In this document: positions 51,134 to 58,520 of the stretch, in pieces
Numbering within the stretch: position 1 is the first letter of the stretch
Layout: each line of letters starts with the position of its first letter
Assembly (NCBI GenBank): GCA_038532435.1
Contig: JBCBAP010000018.1
Location: 1-60,120, forward strand
Origin: JBCBAP01 sp038532435
Lineage (GTDB): Bacteria > Pseudomonadota > Alphaproteobacteria > Rhodobacterales > Rhodobacteraceae
Direction: 5' to 3'
DNA: 60,120 nt
Notes under the pieces: model-generated
What the model was told of the DNA's origin: nothing
The model's database searches: none
What the model saw: only the letters and a program-made list of their open reading frames with translations
Position numbers and translations under genes: made by a program

Positions 51134-53101
51134 ATGCAGACTTTTATCAGGCGGCCCGGTTGGGCCTCCCCGCTTTTGGCCGTGCTGCTGTGCTGCGCGA
51201 CGCTCCTCCGGGCGGATCCGATCACCCCGAACAGGGACATGACCGCAGCGTTCGAGGCGGCGGAAATCAACGACTGGGTTCAGGCATTTCGGTTCGCCGA
51301 ACGGGTGGGCGATCCGCTGGCGCTCGATCTGATCCTCTGGACCCGGTTGCGGGAGGGGCAGGGCGACTGGTGGGAGTATCCGGACTTCCTGCGCAAGCAT
51401 CCCGACTGGCCCGGGCTCGCGCGGCTTCGCAAGGCAGGGGAGGCGGACATGCCGGAGGGTCTCCGCGCCTCGGACGTGCAGGCGTTCTTCGCCAACGATG
51501 CGCCGCAGACCGGAACCGGTGCACTGCGGCTCGGGGCAGCCCTTCAGGCCGGCGGTGATCTGCCCGCTGCGCAGGAGGTGATCCGGACCGCCTGGCGTGA
51601 CCTTTCGCTGACCGAAGAGGAGCATGACGCCTTCGTGGCGGAATGGCCCCGGACCCTGCGCGGGCATCACGAGGTGCGGCTCGACAACCTGCTTTGGGAC
51701 GGTCGTGGGCGCGAGGCCGAGCGCATGCTTCCCCTCGTGGGGGCCGACTGGCGCGCGCTCGCCCGCGCCCGCATCGCCCTGCGCGCAAACCAGCGGGACG
51801 GGGTGAACGCGCTGATCGATGCGGTTCCCGCGGGGTTGCAGGCGGACCCGGGCCTTGCCTATGAGCGGTTTGTCTGGCGCGCGCGCCGGGGCTTCGACAG
51901 CGCCAAGACGCTTCTGATGGAGCGCTCCACCAGTGCTGCTTCGCTCGGCCGGCCGGAAAAGTGGGGCACCCGCAGACGTGGTATGGCGCGGCAGGAAATG
52001 CGGAACGGCAACTACCGCACCGCCTACAGGATTGCCGCAAACCACCACATGACCGAGGGCTATCCGCCCGCAGACATGGACTGGCTCGCCGGATATATCC
52101 AGTTGCGCAAGCTCAACAATCCGGGCGGGGCACTGCCCCACTTCGAGGCATTTCGCGCCCGGATCGACACCCCGATCTCGCTCGGGCGGGCGGGATACTG
52201 GCTCGGGCGGACGCACGAGGCGCTTGGCAACTCCACCGCGGCGCGGGAGGCCTATGCGCTGGCAGCGACGTACCAGACCAGCTTCTACGGCCAGCTCGCC
52301 GCCGCCCGGGCCGGTTTCCCGGTGGATGCGAGCCTCGCCAACCCGCAGACGACGGATTGGCAACGTGCGGGTTTCGCTGACGATCCGCTGCTGCGGGTCG
52401 CACGGATCGCGTGGTCCGGCGGCGACTGGGTCACGGCGGAGCTCTTCCTGTCGCGCATCGCGCTCGATCTGCAGAACCCGGGCGAGTTGCGACACCTGGC
52501 CCAGATGGCGCTCGAGGCGGGCCGTGCAGATACCGCCGTGCGGCTTGCCAAGCGTGCGGCCCGCCGGGGCGATGTCTATCCGGAGACGGCCTATCCCTTG
52601 ACGGAGATCACCGAGTTTGCCGGTCGGTTGCCCGTGGAGCTTGTCACCTCCCTCGCCCGGCAGGAGAGCGAGCTCAATCCGGAGGCCATCAGCCGGGTTG
52701 GTGCCCGCGGGCTGATGCAGGTCATGCCGGCGACGGCGCAGGACATCGCCCGCGACATGGGTCTGCCCTACAGCCGCGCGCGATTGACGGAGGACTGGCG
52801 CTACAACGTCACGCTTGGCACCCACTATCTGGAAGGTCTGATGGACGAGTTCCGCGGCTCCGTGGTCCTGTCCGCCGCGGGCTACAACGCGGGCCCCGGT
52901 CGCCCGCGGCAGTGGATCACCCGCTACGGCGACCCGCGCCGGATGAACGTGGACCGGGTGGTCGACTGGATCGAGGGGATCCCCTTCCGTGAAACCCGCA
53001 ACTATGTGATGCGGGTGGTGGAGGGGATGCATGTCTACCGCATGCGGATCTCCGGTCGGGCCGTCCCGCTTCAGATCGAGGAAGACCTCACGGCGGGCTA
53101 G
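51134..53101 (+). CDS. slt: Soluble lytic murein transglycosylase (Slt70-like)
   Basis: Cleaves peptidoglycan glycan strands with formation of 1,6-anhydro ends, in the periplasm. 655 aa. Signal peptide about 1-27 (WASPLLAVLLCCATLLRA). A long all-helical U-domain (30-490) with many short repeats is followed by the SLT domain: the catalytic Glu is 511 in ARQESELNPEAISRVGARGLMQVMP, then AAGYNAGPGRPRQWI and ETRNYVMRV. It converges with dapB, only 7 bp between stops. Confidence 0.94.
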   Translation: MQTFIRRPGWASPLLAVLLCCATLLRADPITPNRDMTAAFEAAEINDWVQAFRFAERVGDPLALDLILWTRLREGQGDWWEYPDFLRKHPDWPGLARLRKAGEADMPEGLRASDVQAFFANDAPQTGTGALRLGAALQAGGDLPAAQEVIRTAWRDLSLTEEEHDAFVAEWPRTLRGHHEVRLDNLLWDGRGREAERMLPLVGADWRALARARIALRANQRDGVNALIDAVPAGLQADPGLAYERFVWRARRGFDSAKTLLMERSTSAASLGRPEKWGTRRRGMARQEMRNGNYRTAYRIAANHHMTEGYPPADMDWLAGYIQLRKLNNPGGALPHFEAFRARIDTPISLGRAGYWLGRTHEALGNSTAAREAYALAATYQTSFYGQLAAARAGFPVDASLANPQTTDWQRAGFADDPLLRVARIAWSGGDWVTAELFLSRIALDLQNPGELRHLAQMALEAGRADTAVRLAKRAARRGDVYPETAYPLTEITEFAGRLPVELVTSLARQESELNPEAISRVGARGLMQVMPATAQDIARDMGLPYSRARLTEDWRYNVTLGTHYLEGLMDEFRGSVVLSAAGYNAGPGRPRQWITRYGDPRRMNVDRVVDWIEGIPFRETRNYVMRVVEGMHVYRMRISGRAVPLQIEEDLTAG

Positions 53102-53108
53102 GGCGCGT

Positions 53109-53921
53109 TCAGCGCAGCCCCAGCACGTCGATCATGTCGTAGGCGCCGGGCTTTTGCGCGGTGCCCCAGACCGCCGCCTTTACCGCCCCGCGCGCGAACA
53201 GCATCCGGTCGCTCGCAATGTGGCGGAGGACGACCCGCTCTCCCGGTCCGGCGAAGATCACGTCATGTTCCCCGACGATATCCCCTCCCCGGATGGCGGA
53301 GAAGCCGATGGCGCCGTTCCCGCGGGCACCGGTGATCCCGTCCCGCCCGCTTTCGCGGTTCGCGTCGAGGGCGATGCCCCGCCCCTCCGCGGCCGCCTCA
53401 CCGAACATGAGCGCGGTGCCCGAGGGGGCGTCGACCTTGTGCCGGTGGTGGGCCTCGACCACCTCAATGTCGAACTCCACGCCGAGGGACCGGGCGACCC
53501 GTTCCGTCAGCACCGTCAGCAGGTTCACGCCGAGGGAGAAGTTGCCCGCGCGCACGATGGCGGTGTGCCGTGCCGCCGCCTCCAGCGCCTCTAGGTCCGC
53601 GGGTTCAAGCCCCGTGGTGCCGATCACATGAACGGCGTGGGCCTGGGCGGCGAGGGCCGCATGGGCGACGGTCGGCTTGGGCGCGGTGAAATCGAGCAGG
53701 ATGCGGGAGCGGGCGATCGCGTCGAGCGGATCGTCCTCGACCGTTACGCCGAGGGGCGCACCGCCCATCGCCGTCCCTGTGTCCTGCCCGATCCAGTCGT
53801 GGCCCGGGCGCTCCGTCACGCCGGTCAGCACCGTGTCAGGGTTCTCCGCCACGGCCGCGATCAGCATCCGGCCCATGCGGCCGGAGCCTCCGACGACGGT
53901 CACCGGGTATGGCTCTGTCAT
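53109..53921 (-). CDS. dapB: 4-hydroxy-tetrahydrodipicolinate reductase
   Basis: NAD(P)H reduction of the DapA product. 270 aa from the ATG at 53921 (GGGAG at the right spacing); the GTG two codons upstream is too close to that site. VVGGSGRMGRMLI is the Rossmann loop, then DFTAPKPTV, GTTGL, NFSLGVNLL, VEAHHRHKVDAPSGTAL with the catalytic His and Lys, and GEHDVIF. Divergent from rbfA. Confidence 0.96.
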   Translation of the reverse strand: MTEPYPVTVVGGSGRMGRMLIAAVAENPDTVLTGVTERPGHDWIGQDTGTAMGGAPLGVTVEDDPLDAIARSRILLDFTAPKPTVAHAALAAQAHAVHVIGTTGLEPADLEALEAAARHTAIVRAGNFSLGVNLLTVLTERVARSLGVEFDIEVVEAHHRHKVDAPSGTALMFGEAAAEGRGIALDANRESGRDGITGARGNGAIGFSAIRGGDIVGEHDVIFAGPGERVVLRHIASDRMLFARGAVKAAVWGTAQKPGAYDMIDVLGLR

Positions 53922-54081
53922 TGTCACTGCTCCCTCGTTTGCGCCTCTCTAGAGCATCCGGACCGGACAGCGCAACGCGCGCGGCCTCCCGGGTTGCTCC
54001 GCGCCAGTCGGGTGCATGTCCCGCTGCGTGCCACGCGCCTGCGGTCTTGACAGTGCCGCCCCGCTCGCAGATGTGAGCGCA

Positions 54082-54498
54082 ATGGTGAAAAAGTCATTCC
54101 ACTCCGCGGCCGGTCCGAGCCAGCGCCAGCTTCGCGTCGGCGAACTGATCCGCCGTACCTTGTCAGACGTGCTGATGCGGGGCGATCTCTTCGATCCCGA
54201 TCTGTCCGGCGTCTCGATCACCGTGGGCGAGGTGCGGATGAGCCCGGATCTCAAGCACGCAACCGTGTTCGTCCTGCCCCTCGGCGGGGCTGAGACGGAC
54301 CGGGTGATCGACGCGCTCCACCGCAACAAGGGAGAGTTGCGCCGGGTGCTCACCAAGGATGTTCATCTGAAGTTTTCACCGGATCTTAGGTTCCTGCCGG
54401 ACAAGACCTTCGACCAGATGGACGAGACCCGCCGCCTGCTCAACGATGAAACCGTGCAGCGTGACGTGGCGGAGCGGGACACGGACGACGAGACCTGA
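54082..54498 (+). CDS. rbfA: 30S ribosome-binding factor RbfA
   Basis: Late 30S maturation factor, KH-like fold. 138 aa from the ATG at 54082; an in-frame ATG 22 codons earlier adds residues unlike the family. SQRQLRVGELIRRTLSDVLMRG opens the domain; VGEVRMSPDLKHATVFV and VHLKFSPDLRFLPDKTFDQ are typical. The C-terminus is acidic. First gene of rbfA-sulfotransferase-truB, 12 bp before the next gene. Confidence 0.95.
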   Translation: MVKKSFHSAAGPSQRQLRVGELIRRTLSDVLMRGDLFDPDLSGVSITVGEVRMSPDLKHATVFVLPLGGAETDRVIDALHRNKGELRRVLTKDVHLKFSPDLRFLPDKTFDQMDETRRLLNDETVQRDVAERDTDDET

Positions 54499-54510
54499 GA
54501 GGGAGCGGCA

Positions 54511-55959
54511 GTGCAGGGCAGCGACGCGACATCCGTAGAGATTGCGCAGCCTGCCCATGGCCAGACCCGCATCTTCTACACAACCCAGCGCTACCCGATC
54601 TATTATCTCGCGATCACCAAGTGCGGGTGCACCTACCTCAAGAACCTCTTTCACGCGCTCGATCACGGTGTGCCCCATCCCGATGGCGCTTTCGTCCATG
54701 AGACCGAAAGCGGGCTGACCAAGGCGCGGGACGTCCCGCCGGAGGTGATCCGCGCGAGCCCCTATGCCTTCGCCGTGCTGCGCGAGCCCGGTGCGCGGTT
54801 TCTCTCCTTCTACTTCGACAAGATCTACGGGGAGGGGCCGCAGAACTTTCCCGAGATCCGCGCCCATCTCAGCCGCATCCTCGGGCTGGACCTGTCGCCG
54901 GACCTGGATGTCGAGGGGCATAGGCGGAACTGCCTCAGTCTGATCGACTGGGTGGGGCGCAACCTCAGGGGAGAGACGGACCGGCCCAAGAACTACCACT
55001 GGCGGCCGCAGGCCGCGCGGTTGCGGCGGGCGCGGGGCTATCCCTTGACCTACCTGACCCTGCCCGGTCTCGACTGGCAGCTGCCCCAGCTCCTCGCCCC
55101 GGTGATCCCGGATCTGGCGGAGCGGATGCGGGTGGTGGAGGAGCGCAACAGCTCTCCCCGTCCGGTTGATCCCCGGGCGGTGAGGGATGGTGAGCTTGAG
55201 GCCCGTATCGCGGAGGTGTACGGGGCGGATGCGGAGCTCTACGCGCGGGCGGAGGCCGCTTGGGCAGGACAGGGCGCGGTGGCCCGGGCGAGGTTCTGGC
55301 CCGCCACGCCGCCGCTCGCGCGGGGTGTCCGGGCCTTTCGTGCGGCACAGCTGCCGGTGTACCTGCGGGCGGTGACGCCCCGCGGTGTGCTGGCCTCCCG
55401 CCGCTGGTTGACCGCCGCCGATGCACCTGCTCTCAGCGCGGATGTGGTGCCGGAGGAGGAGGCGGTGCGCCGTGCGCTCGTCGAGGATCCGGTCGACCGC
55501 CTCCTCTTCGCCTATGCGGACGGTCTGCTTCGTCCGCGTCCCGGAGCCGTCCGGCTGCAACGCGCACTCGTCTCCCGGCGTGGCTTTACCGCGACGCCGG
55601 AGGGGGTCCAGGACCACCGCACGAACCTTGAGGCGCTGGTGCGGTTCATCGAGATACGGCGAGGAACGCTGACGGCCGCGAACGGTCTTCTGCGTGCGCA
55701 GTCTGCGGGTCTGTCGGGCCTCGACGCGGCGGGCTTTGCTCTCACCCGGCTGGACCGGGCGGCCCTCCTCCTGCGCGGCGATCTCGCGGATCATGCGGAG
55801 GCTCTGCCCGGGCTGGGACGGCCCCTTTCCCGGATTGGCCGGCCCGTCCGTGCTGCTCTCACCGCAGAGCTTGAAGCCCGCATCCGCGCAGTGTATCGGG
55901 CGGATCAGGAACTCTATGACCGGGCGGAGGCCGACCCCTCCCCTGCGGCAGCGGACTGA
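54511..55959 (+). CDS. Sulfotransferase-family protein with a degenerate second domain copy
   Basis: 482 aa, GTG start at 54511 with a GAGGGA ribosome site. The first copy (about 28-250) is a Sulfotransfer_2-type domain: YLAITKCGCTYLKNLF (PAPS 5'-phosphosulfate loop, 32-47), REPGARFLSFYFDK (3'-phosphate part, 91-104), HRRN (137-140) and HWRPQ (163-167). The second (about 282-474) aligns along its length (YLRAVTPRGVLASRRWL, EDPVDRLLFAYADGL, HRTN, and ELEARI..VY.AD.ELY.RAEA in both) but has lost the Lys/Thr of the loop and the HWRPQ motif, so it should not bind PAPS. It lies between rbfA and truB, 6 bp from truB. Substrate unknown; a surface glycan is possible. Confidence 0.72.
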   Translation: MQGSDATSVEIAQPAHGQTRIFYTTQRYPIYYLAITKCGCTYLKNLFHALDHGVPHPDGAFVHETESGLTKARDVPPEVIRASPYAFAVLREPGARFLSFYFDKIYGEGPQNFPEIRAHLSRILGLDLSPDLDVEGHRRNCLSLIDWVGRNLRGETDRPKNYHWRPQAARLRRARGYPLTYLTLPGLDWQLPQLLAPVIPDLAERMRVVEERNSSPRPVDPRAVRDGELEARIAEVYGADAELYARAEAAWAGQGAVARARFWPATPPLARGVRAFRAAQLPVYLRAVTPRGVLASRRWLTAADAPALSADVVPEEEAVRRALVEDPVDRLLFAYADGLLRPRPGAVRLQRALVSRRGFTATPEGVQDHRTNLEALVRFIEIRRGTLTAANGLLRAQSAGLSGLDAAGFALTRLDRAALLLRGDLADHAEALPGLGRPLSRIGRPVRAALTAELEARIRAVYRADQELYDRAEADPSPAAAD

Positions 55960-55965
55960 GGCAGC

Positions 55966-56877
55966 ATGGCACGACGGAAGAAGGGGCGCCGCGTAGACGG
56001 CTGGCTGGTGGTGGACAAGCCCGTGGGGGTCACATCCTCCGCGGTGGTCAACAAGGCGAAATGGGCCTTTGGCGCGCAAAAGGCAGGCCACGCAGGCACC
56101 CTCGATCCGCTCGCGACCGGGGTGCTTGCCATCGCCTTCGGTGAGGCGACCAAGACCGTTCCCTACATCACCGATGCGATGAAGGCGTACCGCTTCACGG
56201 TCCGTCTGGGTGCGGCCACGAACACGGACGACGCGGAGGGGGAGATCCTTGCATCTTCCGATGCGCGGCCCGACGACGCCGCCATCGCGGCGGCGCTGCC
56301 TGCATTTGTAGGGGACATTCAGCAGGTTCCGCCCAAGTTTTCGGCGGTAAAGGTCGACGGACAGCGCGCCTATGCGTTGGCCCGCGGGGGAGAGGACTTG
56401 GCGCTCGAGGCGCGCGCGCTCTTCGTGGAGAGCCTCACCGTCGTCGGTCGACCGGACCCGGATCATGTGGAGCTGGAACTGGTCTGCGGGAAAGGCGGCT
56501 ACGTGCGCGCCATCGCCCGGGACCTCGGTGAGGCGCTCGGCTGCCATGGCCACGTCGCGGCGCTGCGCCGGATCTGGTCAGGACCTTTCGAGCCGTCCGA
56601 CGGGATCGATTTCGAGACCCTCGACCGCCTCGCCAAGCAGCCCGAGCTCGACGCCCATCTTCATCCGCTGGAGGTGGGGCTGCACGACCTGCCCGAACTG
56701 CACTGCACGCCGCAGGGGGCGGTGCGGCTTGCCAACGGGAACCCAGGCATGGTCCTCGCCAGCACGCTCGACTACGGGGAGGAAGCGTGGGCGAGCCACG
56801 AGGGGCGGGCCGTCGCGGTCGGGCGCTACATGGCCGGCGAGCTGCATCCCTCCCGCGTGTTCGTCGCACCGGAATGA
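55966..56877 (+). CDS. truB: tRNA pseudouridine55 synthase TruB
   Basis: Makes the T-loop pseudouridine in tRNA. 303 aa. GWLVVDKPVGVTSSAVVNKAKWAF, and catalytic Asp47 in GHAGTLDPLATGVL; KAYRFTVRLGAATNTDDAEGE and PPKFSAVKVDGQRAY follow. The C-terminal PUA-like part is present. Its stop overlaps the DUF1643 ATG (ATGA). Association with rbfA is the normal rbfA-truB order interrupted by the sulfotransferase gene. Confidence 0.97.
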   Translation: MARRKKGRRVDGWLVVDKPVGVTSSAVVNKAKWAFGAQKAGHAGTLDPLATGVLAIAFGEATKTVPYITDAMKAYRFTVRLGAATNTDDAEGEILASSDARPDDAAIAAALPAFVGDIQQVPPKFSAVKVDGQRAYALARGGEDLALEARALFVESLTVVGRPDPDHVELELVCGKGGYVRAIARDLGEALGCHGHVAALRRIWSGPFEPSDGIDFETLDRLAKQPELDAHLHPLEVGLHDLPELHCTPQGAVRLANGNPGMVLASTLDYGEEAWASHEGRAVAVGRYMAGELHPSRVFVAPE

Positions 56878-57380
56878 TCGTTCGGGAGCACAGTGATGGG
56901 GGCCGGGTTTCCTCGGCGCAGTATTCCGACTGCGAGCGTTACCGCTACGACCTGACGCGGATGTGGGCGCCTGGCGGGAGCCGCGCGATGTTCCTGATGC
57001 TCAATCCCTCGACGGCGACGGAGGTGCAGAACGATCCCACCGTCGAGCGTTGTGAGCGGCGGGCGCGCGCGCTGGGCTTCGGCGCGTTCCGGGTCTGCAA
57101 CATCTTCGCCTATCGTGCGACGGATCCCAAGGAGATGCGGGCTCAGGCTGACCCTGTCGGCCCGCTCAACGACGCGGCGATCGTGGAAGGATGCGACTGG
57201 GCGGACACTGTCGTATGTGCATGGGGCACCCACGGCGCGCATCTGGACCGCGGCCCGACCGTCGAGGCCATGCTCCGCGCCCGGGGCGAGCAGCCGCTGA
57301 TCCTCGGACTGTCGAAGGACGGCCACCCGAAACACCCGCTCTACATCAGCTACGCCCAGCAGCCCTACCCGTGGTGGTAG
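56874..57380 (+). CDS. DUF1643 domain protein
   Basis: 168 aa from the ATG at 56874, overlapping the truB stop. YSDCERYRYDLTRMW, FLMLNPSTATEVQNDPTVERC, FRVCNIFAYRATDPKEMR, VVCAWGTHG and LGLSKDGHPKHPLY are the complete DUF1643 pattern. Function is unknown; the conserved D, C, W and H residues suggest an enzyme or nucleotide-binding fold. The ATGA overlap makes it part of the truB transcript. Confidence 0.88.
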   Translation: MIVREHSDGGRVSSAQYSDCERYRYDLTRMWAPGGSRAMFLMLNPSTATEVQNDPTVERCERRARALGFGAFRVCNIFAYRATDPKEMRAQADPVGPLNDAAIVEGCDWADTVVCAWGTHGAHLDRGPTVEAMLRARGEQPLILGLSKDGHPKHPLYISYAQQPYPWW

Positions 57381-58049
57381 GCCCTTGGGCTCTCCGCGAT
57401 CATTGGTGAGACCCTGAGTTGACCCATGTCGCTTTCCCTCTCGATTGGCCGCGTTGGATCGTTGTGCCGGATGCCGCGACAACCGGGAGGCAAAACGCTC
57501 TGCCAGCGACCGGTGCGCCCTTTCGGACATCGACAGCCGGCCTCGACCCGGCGTGGAACGAAGTGCCAGGTGTACGGCCGCCCGCAGTCCGCCCTTTCCG
57601 GCTGACGACCGGGTTGGGTTTGGTGTTGAGATCGCTCCTAGGACAGGCTTGAGGGACAAGGCACTCCGTTCTGCGCTCTGATTGCCATCCCGCGGACAGA
57701 CGCGGGCCGTTTCGTTCTGGTGGGACGGGTAACACGGTCGTCGAAGCATGGGTCGCGGGAAGGGGGCGCGGACAATCTCAGGGAAACTCCGTGAGAGGAG
57801 AACAGACGCAGATCGCAGAACCATTTGACCAGCCGTATCATCCCGGAAAAGTGTACCCCGTATGCGCCGCATCGCGCCCCGCCTTTGCGCGATTTTCCCC
57901 TTTCCATCCGCCCCCATCTGCGCCATAAGCGCGCCACCGGGCGGGAGTCATTCCGTCCGGTCCTTTCGTTGTTGGACCCTGCTGGACGACATCCCGGCAC
58001 AGGCCCGCCTCGACAGGTCCCAAAAACAACCGATCCAAGGAGACACACG
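57381..58049. other. Long intergenic region before rpsO
   Basis: 669 bp between two plus-strand genes. Short open frames on both strands have no family resemblance. A hairpin with CCCGCG / CGCGGG arms (57689-57706) followed by a poor T-tract may end the truB-DUF1643 transcript. The last part should be the rpsO promoter and leader, with AAGGAG at 58037-58042. I recognise no RNA gene. Confidence 0.4.
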
Positions 58050-58319
58050 ATGTCGATCACGCCGGAGCTGAAATCCCAGCTCATCAAGGACTATGGCCTG
58101 AAGGACGGGGACACCGGTTCCCCGGAAGTGCAGATCGCGATCCTCACGAGCCGGATCACGACCCTGACCGAGCACTTCAAGAGCCACAAGAAAGACAACC
58201 ATTCCCGCCGGGGCCTTCTGAAGATGGTCTCGCAGCGTCGGAAGCTGTTGGACTATGTCCGTGGCAAGGACGAGGAGCGCTACAAGTCCCTCATCCAGCG
58301 TCTGGGCATCCGCCGCTAA
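58050..58319 (+). CDS. rpsO: 30S ribosomal protein S15
   Basis: 89 aa, exactly the family length. KDYGLKDGDTGSPEVQIAILTSRITTLTEHF and KDNHSRRGLLKMVSQRRKLLDYVR are diagnostic. Primary binder of the central domain of 16S rRNA and, in several bacteria, autoregulated at its own mRNA leader. Upstream of pnp, the usual order; a hairpin lies between them. Confidence 0.98.
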   Translation: MSITPELKSQLIKDYGLKDGDTGSPEVQIAILTSRITTLTEHFKSHKKDNHSRRGLLKMVSQRRKLLDYVRGKDEERYKSLIQRLGIRR

Positions 58320-58331
58320 AGTCTGCTAGAG

Positions 58332-58360
58332 AAACGAACGCGCCCCTTGCGGGCGCGTTT
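58332..58360 (+). terminator. Hairpin between rpsO and pnp
   Basis: AACGCGCCC / GGGCGCGTT stem (9 bp, 5-base loop) with TTT at its end, 12 bp after rpsO. Probable partial terminator or RNase III processing site of the rpsO-pnp transcript. Confidence 0.7.
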
Positions 58361-58520
58361 CGCTATGGGCGACGCCGGGCCCGGATACGGCGAGGACGAA
58401 CGGACCCCGGGCAGTTCCTCCGGCCCCGGGTCATCAGGTTCAACGCAATGGAGGTGGGCGCGCAGGGGCGCGTCCCTCGCGGCGGGGCCAGGGGGCCACG
58501 ACCGTCTGGAAGGAAAATAG

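Noticed and set aside
50996..53032. Upstream extension of the dapA frame (about 680 codons)
   Set aside because: Antisense to the transglycosylase. DapA of normal length starts at 50995 with a typical N-terminus.
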